Positions 34,055 through 42,374 of a DNA stretch of 55,793 bases are shown piece by piece. Both the position numbers and the translations under genes were made by a program. Origin of the DNA: Sporosarcina obsidiansis (GTDB lineage Bacteria; Bacillota; Bacilli; Bacillales_A; Planococcaceae); assembly GCF_009651005.1 (NCBI RefSeq), contig NZ_WHVW01000021.1, positions 1-55,793 on the forward strand, in the 5' to 3' direction. The notes beneath the pieces are model-generated. The model was not told the origin of the DNA, did not search any database, and was given only the letters and a program-made list of their open reading frames with translations. Position 1 is the first letter of the stretch. Every line of letters begins with the position of its first letter.

Positions 34055-34732
34055 ATGGTACTGGAATTACGAAAAGCGAAAAAGACGTTTGGAGAAGGCA
34101 ATACACAAGTCGATGCGCTGAAAGAGACGAATTTCAAAGTCGAAAGAGGCGAATTGGTCGCAGTCATCGGCCCTTCTGGTTCAGGAAAAAGTACATTTCT
34201 AACGATTTCCGGTGGTCTGCAGGCGCCGAGTGAGGGCCAAGTGATCATCAACGGTAATGAATTGTCGAAGCTAAATGAAAAGCAACGGTCCAAAATTCGA
34301 CTGCAAGAAATTGGTTTCATATTGCAAGCATCCAATTTAGTGCCGTTCTTGTCAGTCGACGAGCAACTCGAATTGCTGAATAAAGTGAAGAAAGGCAATA
34401 TGCCAAAGGATGAACAGCGGCAACTGTACGAGGATTTAGGGATTACAAAGCTGAGCAAAAAGTATCCTTCTGATCTGTCGGGAGGGGAGCGACAACGTGT
34501 AGCGATCGCCAAGGCACTCTTTAGTAATCCATCGATTATTCTGGCGGATGAACCGACTGCTTCACTGGACTCGGATCGAGCGTTTGAAGTGATGGAGTTG
34601 TTACAGCATGAAACGAAATCTAAACAGACGGCTACCATTGTTGTGACGCATGATATTCGGCTGATCAAGTACTTTGATAAAGTCTATCAGATGACAGATG
34701 GCGTGTTGAGACTTGATCAAGAAGCGCAATGA
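34055..34732 (+). CDS. ABC exporter ATP-binding protein (HrtA/LolD-like)
   Basis: The 225-aa ATPase has Walker A GPSGSGKSTF (about 38-47), Q-loop FILQASNLVPF, signature LSGGERQRVAIAKAL (about 143), Walker B IILADEPTASLD (about 165) and switch His in VVTHD. These are the MacB/LolD/HrtA-family hallmarks. The ATG follows GGAGGG and lies 2 bp after the permease stop, so the pair forms one exporter. It is closed by a strong terminator. Confidence 0.92.
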   Translation: MVLELRKAKKTFGEGNTQVDALKETNFKVERGELVAVIGPSGSGKSTFLTISGGLQAPSEGQVIINGNELSKLNEKQRSKIRLQEIGFILQASNLVPFLSVDEQLELLNKVKKGNMPKDEQRQLYEDLGITKLSKKYPSDLSGGERQRVAIAKALFSNPSIILADEPTASLDSDRAFEVMELLQHETKSKQTATIVVTHDIRLIKYFDKVYQMTDGVLRLDQEAQ

Positions 34733-34749
34733 ACGTGTCCAAATAAAAA

Positions 34750-34787
34750 AGAACCCATCTGGATCACTATCGAGATGGGTTCTTTGC
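34750..34787 (+). terminator. Terminator of the ABC exporter operon
   Basis: AGAACCCATCT and AGATGGGTTCT form an 11-bp stem with a 12-nt loop followed by TTGCT; the T-run is short but the stem is perfect. Confidence 0.75.
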
Positions 34788-34859
34788 TATTGAATAGTTA
34801 AAAAATTTTGGTTCAATGGAATAGTGTTAAAACGGCATCCCAGTACTTGACGGGTTCCT

Positions 34860-35813
34860 TTAATTTCGTAATATAATATATACTAAATAAATAATGTAGG
34901 CCACGGCAAGCACCGATCCTTCACGCTTCCCAATTTTGAAACCGGACCTTGAGAAAATCAGTAGTACAACAGTCAGTACAATCATAAACACGACATCAAT
35001 GAATACTTTATCGTTCACCGCTAATGGAGAAATTGTAGCCGAAGCACCAAGCACAAATAAGATGTTAAAAATATTACTTCCAACAATATTTCCAAGCGCA
35101 ATTTCACTTTCTTTTTTCAATGCCGCTGAAATAGACGTGACAAGTTCAGGAAGAGATGTCCCTATTGCAATAATCGTGAGCCCCACCAATGTTTCACTCA
35201 TGCCAAGAGAGTAGGCAATTTTCGTCCCATTATCTACTACCAAATCTCCTCCAAATATAATTGCAGCCAATCCTAGTATGGTAATTACTATATTTTTACC
35301 CCAGCTGATGTTCTTAGGTGCGGATTCGTTCACTGCATTCTTTCTGCTTTTTAGGCCAAGCTCAATAACATAATACATAAAAATGGAGAGGAACAGCAGG
35401 AAGATGAACCCATCACTGCGGGTAATCATGTTGCTGCTGAACCCCTGCAATGCAATGTCACTCATAAGAATAAGCAATGCCACACTTGCGAGTAAGGTAA
35501 AAGGGATTTCTTTTCTAATCGTCTCACTTTCAACCTTCAATGGATATAGAAAAGCAGCTATCCCTACCACGAGAGTAATATTGAAAATATTACTGCCAAC
35601 TACGTTACCCACTGCAACATCAGCACTTCCTTCCAGTGCTGCAATAATACTGACAGTCGCTTCCGGAGAACTTGTCCCAAAAGCTACAATGGTTAACCCG
35701 ATTAAAATAGGCGGCACCTGGAGCAGTCTTGCGATATTGGAAGATCCATCAACAAAAAAGCCAGCTCCTTTTATCAACAATGTAAATCCAACAAGTAATA
35801 AAATATAGGCCAT
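34860..35813 (-). CDS. CaCA-family Ca2+/Na+ (cation) antiporter, YrbG-like
   Basis: ATG 35813, 8 nt after AGGGGGGGAA, is preferred to the GTG at 35840. The 317-aa protein is an internal duplication of two five-helix halves. The alpha repeats carry GTSSPEATVSIIAALEG with NVVGSNIFNI (about 50-80), and GTSLPELVTSISAAL with NIVGSNIFNI (about 218-250). These Gly-Thr-Ser-x-Pro-Glu motifs bind Ca2+/Na+ in NCX-like antiporters. It is monocistronic on the minus strand. Confidence 0.9.
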   Translation of the reverse strand: MAYILLLVGFTLLIKGAGFFVDGSSNIARLLQVPPILIGLTIVAFGTSSPEATVSIIAALEGSADVAVGNVVGSNIFNITLVVGIAAFLYPLKVESETIRKEIPFTLLASVALLILMSDIALQGFSSNMITRSDGFIFLLFLSIFMYYVIELGLKSRKNAVNESAPKNISWGKNIVITILGLAAIIFGGDLVVDNGTKIAYSLGMSETLVGLTIIAIGTSLPELVTSISAALKKESEIALGNIVGSNIFNILFVLGASATISPLAVNDKVFIDVVFMIVLTVVLLIFSRSGFKIGKREGSVLAVAYIIYLVYIILRN

Positions 35814-36066
35814 TAGTATTTCCCCCCCTAACACATTCACGTGTTCTAACTATTATTTTCTGATCGCTTTAAATACATACCCTGTAATTATAGAATATAA
35901 AAGCGGATGTCGTAAAACCATTTCTATAAGGACCACTTATTTAATATGTACGCTCGATTATAAAATATTGGTCAGTGAATAAATGCCGATTCTTTCGCTT
36001 TGCACAATCGAGCGTCTCAATTTACACGCTAATTCTCTTGGAGTCGCCATCATCTCTGGAAAGGGG

Positions 36067-36182
36067 AAATGCGCGGTTCACGGCTTGTTTGGCACGGTGC
36101 GGTTGCTTTTTCGCTCGGTTCTCGTGAAGAATGGATCGGTTGTCCAGAAGTTTGGCGCACTCTAGTCAGACTTTCGCTCGGT
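36067..36182 (-). repeat. 21-bp-period intergenic array, family A, locus 3
   Basis: Cores (read on the minus strand as ACCGAGCGAAA and variants) occupy 36172-36182, 36151-36161, 36130-36140, 36109-36119, 36088-36098 and 36067-36077, an exact 21-bp period. The 10-nt spacers are unrelated. The array starts 15 bp after the stop of the minus-strand gene 36198-36431 and reads in the same direction. The rest of 35814-36066 is AT-rich intergenic DNA with no gene seen. Confidence 0.85.
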
Positions 36183-36197
36183 GCCGCTTCACAGCCT

Positions 36198-36431
36198 TTA
36201 ATCACTTGCGTTTTTCTTGCCTTTATCCGTTCGGTGGTACTCTGAAATCTGCACAACACGCACATTGCGAGTATCTAGCTCATGATAAATACCGCGGCTG
36301 TCGCAGAACGATACATACAGTCCGCGTTCATCGTGTACGAGTTGTTTCGCTTCCTCGAATGAATTTATATGGACAAATCGTCTGATATAGTGATTTTCGT
36401 CAAAAAAATACGTGATTTTAAACTCTTTCAT
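36198..36431 (-). CDS. Small conserved-looking protein, 77 aa
   Basis: The ATG at 36431 follows AAAAGGAGC by 8 nt. The 77-aa soluble product (start MKEFKITYFFDENHYIRRFV) has an alternating pattern suggesting a small alpha/beta fold, with an exposed basic tail. I do not recognise the family. It is monocistronic, upstream of the third 21-bp array and downstream of nothing on its strand except the thiazole operon terminator. Confidence 0.7.
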   Translation of the reverse strand: MKEFKITYFFDENHYIRRFVHINSFEEAKQLVHDERGLYVSFCDSRGIYHELDTRNVRVVQISEYHRTDKGKKNASD

Positions 36432-36483
36432 TTGCCTAGCTCCTTTTCATCGTCATTCTGTGATATCCAGTGTAGGTCAGAAA

Positions 36484-36512
36484 AAAAGAATCCGCCAGTG
36501 AGACGGATTCTT
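36484..36512 (-). terminator. Terminator of the thiazole operon
   Basis: AAGAATCCG and CGGATTCTT pair with a 9-nt loop and are followed on the minus strand by TTTTTTT, 12 bp after the thiF stop. Confidence 0.85.
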
Positions 36513-36524
36513 AGAATAGAGTAG

Positions 36525-37544
36525 TCAGCCGAGTAAGCCTGCCGCGATTTTGCGTGCTTCGCTAACATCTTTCGTTCCATGTACAAGCATGCGACCATCG
36601 CGGAACAAGACGAGCCGATGGTTGTTGTATTCGCAGGATACGAGAAATGGATTATGGATCAAGTTCGAGACAGTACCCCGGACCGAGTCTGCAAATGGTG
36701 CGAGCTCAATTTGTCGGCTCTTCGGCCAAGTCAGTTGCACCGTGTCCCGTCCGCATAGTACTGCCGTCCGAACGACTTCGGTGGCTGATAAAAATGGAAA
36801 GGTAGGCTGATCAGAGCAACTTGGACAGCCAGATTTCTTCATGTTTTTTACGTTCATTGACGCTCGCTCACCTGACCATAAATCTGTAGATTCCAAGCGA
36901 GGTTCCATTTCGGCACCTGTTATATACTTCAGGAGCTCTGCCACTTGGCGTGCAGCTGTCGTCACGACAATGGGGCTGATCACACCAACGGTATCACAAG
37001 TCAAAGACTGCGGTGGCAAGGCTTCCAGCAGACAATGCAAGCATGGCTGACCCTCCGCCACGCCAATCGGGAACGTCACACCGTAACTGCCCACACAAGC
37101 ACCCATGAAAAAGGGTATTCCTCCTAGCTGCAGGCAAGCATCATTTGCTAATAAACGAGTTTCGATATTATCCGTTCCGTCGAGCACGAGATGATGGCCT
37201 TCAACTAACTCCAACACATTTTCAGGTGTCACGTCCGCTACAACTCCGCGGATTTTCACATCCCCATTAATGGCTCGTAAACGTCTTTCTGCCGCAATTG
37301 CTTTCGGTAATTGATCCACGACATCTTGTTCTGCGTATAATTGTTGTCGGTGCAAATTGGTCCATTCCAGAATATCGCGATCCACAATCGTTAGTTCGCC
37401 CACGCCAGCACGTACGAGCATTTCAGCCCCAGAGGAACCTAGTGCACCTGCGCCAAGAACGAAAACTTTGGCTTCACGTATCCGTTGCTGACCTTCCGCT
37501 CCAATTGGTACAAACAATTCCTGTCGCGAATATTTTTCGATCAA
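36525..37544 (-). CDS. thiF: ThiF-type sulfur-carrier adenylyltransferase
   Basis: The 339-aa E1-like enzyme adenylates the C-terminus of ThiS for sulfur transfer in thiazole synthesis. It has the nucleotide-binding [21 protein letters not shown] (about 28-48; one glycine-rich loop), the ATP-site [14 protein letters not shown], a Lys in [13 protein letters not shown], and zinc ligands in QPCLHCLLE and GCPSCSD. The C-terminal 90 residues form an extra tail beyond the MoeB/ThiF core. Its start overlaps the thiG stop by 4 nt; it ends the operon. Confidence 0.9.
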   Translation of the reverse strand: MIEKYSRQELFVPIGAEGQQRIREAKVFVLGAGALGSSGAEMLVRAGVGELTIVDRDILEWTNLHRQQLYAEQDVVDQLPKAIAAERRLRAINGDVKIRGVVADVTPENVLELVEGHHLVLDGTDNIETRLLANDACLQLGGIPFFMGACVGSYGVTFPIGVAEGQPCLHCLLEALPPQSLTCDTVGVISPIVVTTAARQVAELLKYITGAEMEPRLESTDLWSGERASMNVKNMKKSGCPSCSDQPTFPFLSATEVVRTAVLCGRDTVQLTWPKSRQIELAPFADSVRGTVSNLIHNPFLVSCEYNNHRLVLFRDGRMLVHGTKDVSEARKIAAGLLG

Positions 37545-38308
37545 TTTGTTACTAGCCCTTCTAACGGACTGCTCGCCACGCCGTAATCTCTTACTGGCAT
37601 CCGTCCCGCTTCGTAACCGAGACGACCTGCTTCAATTGCTAACTTCATTGCATGTGCCATTTTCACAGGATCTGCCGCTTCGGAGACGGCAGTGTTCAAT
37701 AGCACCCCATCCGCACCAAGCTCCATCGCGAATGCTGCGTCTTTAGGAGAACCGATCCCCGCATCTACAATGACCGGCACAGGGGATTGTTCAATGATGA
37801 GTGATAAGTTTAGTGGATTTAGAATCCCTCTGCCTGATCCAATCGGTGCAGCGCCTGGCATGATCGCATGGACACCTAATTCACAAAGCTTCCGAGCCAA
37901 CACGACATCATCTGACGTGTAAGGAAGAACGATGAATCCTTCTTCAAGCAGCATTTCAGATGCACACAACGTTTCCACAGGGTCAGGCAACAACGAACGG
38001 CTGCATCCAATAATTTCAACTTTGACCATGTCACATAATCCCGATGCTTTCGCTAGCTTTGCAATATGCACCGCTTCTTCCGCTGTACTTGCACCTGCTG
38101 TGTTCGGTAGCAATGTATAGCGCTCTAAATCTAATTGTTCTAAGAAGTTTGGCTGTGATGCTTCGAAAATATTCATGCGTCTTACAGCGAACGTCAAAAT
38201 CTCTGCTTCCGACACTGCCACTGCCTTTTTTTGCGTCTCGAATGAAGGGTACTTCCCAGTTCCTAACAATAAACGTGAAGAAAATTCTTTATCTGAAATT
38301 CGTAACAT
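37541..38308 (-). CDS. thiG: Thiazole synthase ThiG
   Basis: ATG 38308, 7 nt after GGAGGCGG, is preferred over the TTG at 38314. The 255-aa TIM-barrel enzyme makes the thiazole phosphate carboxylate from deoxyxylulose phosphate, dehydroglycine and ThiS thiocarboxylate. Signatures include [14 protein letters not shown] (about 10-23), [15 protein letters not shown], the catalytic Lys in MVKVEIIG (about 95), [12 protein letters not shown] and [20 protein letters not shown]. The downstream thiF gene overlaps it by 4 nt. Confidence 0.95.
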   Translation of the reverse strand: MLRISDKEFSSRLLLGTGKYPSFETQKKAVAVSEAEILTFAVRRMNIFEASQPNFLEQLDLERYTLLPNTAGASTAEEAVHIAKLAKASGLCDMVKVEIIGCSRSLLPDPVETLCASEMLLEEGFIVLPYTSDDVVLARKLCELGVHAIMPGAAPIGSGRGILNPLNLSLIIEQSPVPVIVDAGIGSPKDAAFAMELGADGVLLNTAVSEAADPVKMAHAMKLAIEAGRLGYEAGRMPVRDYGVASSPLEGLVTN

Positions 38309-38310
38309 AT

Positions 38311-38517
38311 TCAACCGCCTCCAACAAAATGTATGATTTCAATTTGATCTTTGTCCATAATCGGTGCATCATAACAATCCTTCTGCAAAATCTCTTTATT
38401 CTTTTCTACGATCAAAATTCGATCGCCAAGTTGTAAGTGCTCCAATAAGTGCTGAACTGTTTTCACTTCAGGAACGATCGTATAAGACTTGCCATTCAAA
38501 TCAATCGTTATATTCAT
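38311..38517 (-). CDS. thiS: Sulfur carrier protein ThiS
   Basis: The 68-aa ubiquitin-like protein starts [17 protein letters not shown] and ends in the obligatory Gly-Gly (VGGG). The C-terminal glycine is adenylated by ThiF and then carries sulfur to ThiG. Its gene overlaps the preceding tenI-like gene by 17 nt and lies 2 bp before thiG. Confidence 0.93.
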   Translation of the reverse strand: MNITIDLNGKSYTIVPEVKTVQHLLEHLQLGDRILIVEKNKEILQKDCYDAPIMDKDQIEIIHFVGGG

Positions 38518-39124
38518 TGAGTATCACTCCTTTTTCATTCATTGCATCTCGGTATCGTTTCACTGCATGCGCGGCATCTTCCTGGCGCAAAGGTGACAAT
38601 ATAGCTGTACCTGACACGTTGTTTTGCTGTAGGTCAGGTACATGATGCGGCTGGATTCCTCCGATTGCATAAACGGGGACTTGGCAAGAAGCGGTGATCG
38701 CAAATAACTCTTTTGTTCCGCGAGGAGTTTGTCCTTGCTTCGATGCAGTCTCGTAAAGATGACCGTACAGCAACCAATCTGCTCCCGCCATTTCTGCTTC
38801 TTTTGCTTCCACCAATGAATGTACTGAACAGCCGAATGACAGTGCAGGGTAGGAAGACTGTGCACTCCTGACAGACAGGCCATAGCCTGTTAGTTGAACT
38901 TTAGAAATAGACAACTTGTTTGCTACGTGAGGATTAGCATGCAATATGAGCTTATCGAGAGGGAAGTGGACAGCTGCAAGACACATAATTAATTCGGTCA
39001 GCTGTTCATCTGACTTAGACTTTTCCCTTAAGATAAATGCATCGATATACGGTTCTGTTTGCTGCAATTTGAGCAGGAGTTCTGGCACGGAATGTTGATC
39101 ATCCGTCACACCGATCAGTTTCAT
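38501..39124 (-). CDS. tenI: TenI-type thiazole tautomerase
   Basis: The 207-aa protein has the ThiE/TenI TIM-barrel sequence: LIGVTDDQHSVPELLLK at the start, FILREKSKSDEQL (phosphate-pocket region), LILHANPHVANKL, QLTGYGLSVRSA, GADWLLYGHLYETASKQGQTPRG, and VPVYAIGGIQPHHV. Absence of several ThiE-type residues and its place in a thiazole operon favour TenI, the aromatising tautomerase. It is first in the operon; the ATG follows GGAAAGGAGT. A ThiE function cannot be fully excluded. Confidence 0.85.
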   Translation of the reverse strand: MKLIGVTDDQHSVPELLLKLQQTEPYIDAFILREKSKSDEQLTELIMCLAAVHFPLDKLILHANPHVANKLSISKVQLTGYGLSVRSAQSSYPALSFGCSVHSLVEAKEAEMAGADWLLYGHLYETASKQGQTPRGTKELFAITASCQVPVYAIGGIQPHHVPDLQQNNVSGTAILSPLRQEDAAHAVKRYRDAMNEKGVILNEYND

Positions 39125-39144
39125 TTGCTACTCCTTTCCAATAA

Positions 39145-39173
39145 AAAAACCACTTTCCTGAATCGGAAAGTGG
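39145..39173 (-). terminator. Terminator of the TPP riboswitch
   Basis: On the minus strand CCACTTTCC and GGAAAGTGG form a 9-bp stem with a 6-nt loop, followed by a T7 run. It lies between the aptamer and the tenI start and should form when thiamin pyrophosphate is bound. Confidence 0.85.
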
Positions 39174-39221
39174 TGGATGTGTCTATGGACATAAACATAC
39201 TGAGCGTACGCCAAAGAAACT

Positions 39222-39312
39222 TGCCACTTCCCTCCGCAGGTACAAACCTGTTCAGGTAATAAGGGTTTCAGAGTCACACTCTTTTCTCAGTCCTTGTAAA
39301 GGATTCCCCTAA
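39222..39312 (-). ncRNA. TPP riboswitch (thi box)
   Basis: On the minus strand the conserved TPP aptamer segments are AGGGGAATCC, GGACTGAGAAAAGAG, GAAACCCTTATTACCTGAAC and CCTGCGGAGGGAAGT. The CTGAGA and GCGnAGGGA boxes are canonical; the usual GATAATGC segment is replaced by GTTTGTACC. It controls the tenI-thiS-thiG-thiF operon. Confidence 0.92.
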
Positions 39313-39392
39313 TGGTCAAAATATTTAATTTTCAAGTACAGCATAGCACTTACAAGAATGAAAGAAAAGCAGTATGTTGAACTTTCTGAATG

Positions 39393-40091
39393 CTATACAA
39401 GTAATAAAGAGTCTAAATCGAGAATTTCTATAGTCATGGAACCTGTCTGTCGAATCCAGCCTTGTTCTTCGAGTACGCTTAATTTGCGGCTGATTGTTTC
39501 AGGAGTCGTGCCAAGATGAGAAGCCAGATCTTTGCGGCTCATCGGCAACTGGACCTTCAACTGTTGCTGTTCTTCCGACAAATCTGCCAGGTATAAGGAA
39601 AGGCGAGTTTCTGCTGATTCCATGGCGATTCTGGCAGCCCGCTGTTCTGTATCTGCAAGGCGGGCAGATAATTCCATCAGCATCCTCAATGAAATCTCAG
39701 GGTGGTCCTGCAAGAGTTGCTGCATCTCTTCTCGGTGGATAATGCACAGTTCTACCGCTTCCAATGTTTCTGCATAGGCATCATGAGGTTTCGCATCGAA
39801 CAAGGAAAGTTCCCCGGTGAAACTACCAGGTTCTAGAATACGGACGAGTTGTTCCTTTCCGTTCTCTGACAGGCGGTACACTTTAATTCGCCCTTTATGC
39901 AAAATATATAAGCCTTCCGAATGGTCGCCGCTATGGTAAATCGTCTTACCGCGCGGATGACTTACGCTATGAGCAAGTTCGACAATTTGATCCATCTGCT
40001 GCTCATCCAAATGATTGAAGAGGGGGACGAATGACACGCAGGAACGATGATGGTCTTTCATGCCAAATTCACAATGCGACTTTTGATTCAT
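39393..40091 (-). CDS. Crp/Fnr-family transcriptional regulator
   Basis: The 232-aa protein has an N-terminal cyclic-nucleotide-binding-like beta-roll (about 20-140) with GDHSEGLYILHKGRIKVYRLSENG and a C-terminal winged helix with MSRKDLASHLGTTPETISRKL (about 180-200). Only two cysteines precede the beta-roll (HCEFG and HRSCVS), spaced 10 residues apart, so a classical four-Cys Fe-S cluster is unlikely within one chain. The ATG follows GAGGTG. It overlaps the P-type ATPase gene by 23 nt and is last in that operon. A perfect Fnr-type box upstream of the operon suggests autoregulation in response to oxygen or redox state. Confidence 0.9.
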   Translation of the reverse strand: MNQKSHCEFGMKDHHRSCVSFVPLFNHLDEQQMDQIVELAHSVSHPRGKTIYHSGDHSEGLYILHKGRIKVYRLSENGKEQLVRILEPGSFTGELSLFDAKPHDAYAETLEAVELCIIHREEMQQLLQDHPEISLRMLMELSARLADTEQRAARIAMESAETRLSLYLADLSEEQQQLKVQLPMSRKDLASHLGTTPETISRKLSVLEEQGWIRQTGSMTIEILDLDSLLLV

Positions 40092-41970
40092 CCGTTATCA
40101 CCTCACGTTTATTTTGTTTCAATGGTTTGTCGCTAGTATAGCGTATTAACCGAATTGCGTTCAAGATGACAAGCAGTACGCTCACTTCGTGGACGAGCAT
40201 GCCGGAAGCGAGGAAGACTTTGCCGAGCAGTACACCGAGCAGCAGTAGCATAACGGTTACGACTGCAAAGAATGTATTTTGCTTCATGTTCCGTACAGTC
40301 GTTTTTGCTAGCGCATAAGCATGGGAGAATTGATCGAGCCGGTCCGCCATCAAGACGATATCAGCAGTTTCCATCGCAATATCCGTTCCGCCTTCACCCA
40401 TGGAAAGTCCGATATCTGCAGTAGCGATTGCAGGGGCATCGTTGATTCCATCGCCTGCCATAGCAACGCGATGTCCTTGTTCTTTCAGACGCTGGACGGC
40501 TGCCACTTTATCTTCAGGAAATAGTTCTGAATAAACTGCATCGAGACCCAGCTGTTCGCCTACAAGCTTTGCTGTGTAACGATTATCGCCTGTCAGCATG
40601 ATGAGCTGTTTAATTCCATTCTTCCGCAATTTTGCAATTGCATCTGCGGCTTCCGGACGAATATTATCGGCAATGGAGATAATGCCTGCAATTTCCCGGG
40701 AAATACTAACAAATATCGCCGTATTTCCTTCTTTTTCACGCTTTGCAGCATAACTCTCTATTTCAGTATGAATCGGAATGGCTTGTGCTTCCATTAATTT
40801 ACGATTGCCGATTGCGAGACGTTTTCCGTCAATTGTAGCCAAAATACCGTTGCCTTTGATGACTTCCGTATCTTTTGGCTGATTGGCTAAATGAATCGTG
40901 CGTTTCTTCGCTTCCCTAACGATGGTCTGTCCCAGATGATGTTCGGAAATCATTTCGGCTTCAGCTGTCAGACGTAGCAACTCTTCTTTCTCCATACCTA
41001 TTACATGAATATCCGTCACTTCGGGGCGTCCTCTTGTCAGAGTGCCTGTTTTATCAAAAACGACAGTATCTATTTTCGCCAATTGTTCCATCACTTCACC
41101 GCCTTTGATTAAGACACCGTTTCTTGCGCCGTTTCCGATCCCAGCAACAATTGAGACAGGAGCGGAAATGACGAGTGCTCCCGGACATGCAATGACGAGG
41201 AATGTCAGTGTCATTTCGATGTTTCTAGTGAAAAGATAGACTAGTATAGAAAGCACGACAATGGAAGGAGTGTAGATATTGGCGAAGCGTTCCAAAAACT
41301 TTTCCGTTTTGGACTTGGTTTCCTGCGCTTCTTCCACTAATTCGATAATACGTGCGAATGTTGTATCATCACCCACTCTTTCAGCGTGTACTTCAATATA
41401 GCCTTGATCCACGATGGTACCGCTGAACACTTGATCCTCCAATGTTTTACTGGCGGGTACCGATTCGCCTGTAATGGCTGCTTCATTTAGATTTGCGCTG
41501 CCTGAAAGAATCTGGCCATCTACAGGAACTTTTTCACCTGAACGAATGATGACGCGATCGCCCAATTTCACATTATCTACCGGGATGGTCAATGTTTCGC
41601 CATCTCGCATTACTCGGGCTTCGAGGGGTGTTAAATCAGTCAGTGCTTTAAGAGAGGAACGTGTTTTTTCCATAGTGCGAATTTCGAGCATAGCACCGAA
41701 TAAAAACAGGAATGTCACGGCGGCAGATTCGACGTACTCCCCAATGAATAAGGCACCGATGACGGCAATCGTGACGAGTAGCTCTATACTGAACGATTTC
41801 ATTCGGATTGCTTTGAACGCTTTAATAGCGATTGGAGTTCCGGCAAGCAAAGTGGAAACAATCAATATCAGCTGGCGTGCATCATGCCATCCGCTTATGT
41901 GGAGCGCTATTGCAATTCCAAGAAGTATTGCTGAGATGGCGGTAATTTGTACGGTTTGTTTGGCATTCAT
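40069..41970 (-). CDS. Heavy-metal P1B-type ATPase with a CPG ion motif
   Basis: The 633-aa pump has about eight membrane helices, actuator motif TGES (about 168), the phosphorylation motif DKTGT (306-310) and hinge GDGINDAPA. The membrane metal-binding motif is Cys-Pro-Gly (ACPGALVIS, 262-264) instead of the usual Cys-Pro-Cys, and the usual SEHPL is SEHHLG. It has no N-terminal HMA domain; a separate HMA protein is encoded 15 bp upstream. CadA-like neighbouring residues (VSIVAGIGNGARNGVLIKGG) suggest a divalent metal such as Zn, Cd or Fe, but specificity is uncertain. It is co-transcribed with an Fnr-type regulator. Confidence 0.9.
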   Translation of the reverse strand: MNAKQTVQITAISAILLGIAIALHISGWHDARQLILIVSTLLAGTPIAIKAFKAIRMKSFSIELLVTIAVIGALFIGEYVESAAVTFLFLFGAMLEIRTMEKTRSSLKALTDLTPLEARVMRDGETLTIPVDNVKLGDRVIIRSGEKVPVDGQILSGSANLNEAAITGESVPASKTLEDQVFSGTIVDQGYIEVHAERVGDDTTFARIIELVEEAQETKSKTEKFLERFANIYTPSIVVLSILVYLFTRNIEMTLTFLVIACPGALVISAPVSIVAGIGNGARNGVLIKGGEVMEQLAKIDTVVFDKTGTLTRGRPEVTDIHVIGMEKEELLRLTAEAEMISEHHLGQTIVREAKKRTIHLANQPKDTEVIKGNGILATIDGKRLAIGNRKLMEAQAIPIHTEIESYAAKREKEGNTAIFVSISREIAGIISIADNIRPEAADAIAKLRKNGIKQLIMLTGDNRYTAKLVGEQLGLDAVYSELFPEDKVAAVQRLKEQGHRVAMAGDGINDAPAIATADIGLSMGEGGTDIAMETADIVLMADRLDQFSHAYALAKTTVRNMKQNTFFAVVTVMLLLLGVLLGKVFLASGMLVHEVSVLLVILNAIRLIRYTSDKPLKQNKREVITDESKVAL

Positions 41971-41985
41971 GTGAATCTCTCCTTT

Positions 41986-42207
41986 TTACACGACTTTTTG
42001 ACTGAGCACGGGATAACCGAGCTTTTCGACAAGTTCTTGCAGCTCACTGGCTGTTACGACAGCATCATCGAATTGGACACGTACTTTGTCTGAATGGAAT
42101 AATACTTTCACTTGCTGGACTCCGTTAGTACCAGCCAAGGCATTTTCAATTTTTTTTACACATGACGGACAGCTGAACGGTTCCATTAAGAAAACTGCTT
42201 TTTTCAT
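41986..42207 (-). CDS. HMA-domain metal chaperone-like protein
   Basis: ATG 42207 (73 aa) is chosen because AAGAGG precedes it by about 10 nt; the ATG at 42216 touches that site. The protein is a single heavy-metal-associated domain with metal motif PFSCPSCVKKIE (Cys-Pro-Ser-Cys) and the ferredoxin-like fold (VQQVKVLFHSDKVRVQFDD). It likely delivers metal to, or replaces the N-terminal domain of, the ATPase encoded 15 bp downstream. Confidence 0.9.
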   Translation of the reverse strand: MKKAVFLMEPFSCPSCVKKIENALAGTNGVQQVKVLFHSDKVRVQFDDAVVTASELQELVEKLGYPVLSQKVV

Positions 42208-42242
42208 TGATCTCATCCTCTTTGTTTGTATTTGTTGACTTA

Positions 42243-42284
42243 AGTATAGGATGAATTCAGAAACTGTTCCTTGACCTTCATCAA
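42243..42284 (-). promoter_or_regulatory. Fnr-box promoter of the metal ATPase operon
   Basis: TTGACCTTCATCAA (42271-42284) is a perfect Fnr/Crp half-site pair TTGA-N6-TCAA. On the minus strand a TATACT -10 box lies at 42248-42243. The predicted start (about 42236) places the box centre near -41.5, the classical class II activation position. Confidence 0.65.
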
Positions 42285-42374
42285 GTTTTCCGTAAACTTT
42301 ACTTTTTCTTCAGCGCAAAGTGCATTATACTTAAAAAGAAGAACATTATTCATGAAATGGGGAGAATCGTTCGT

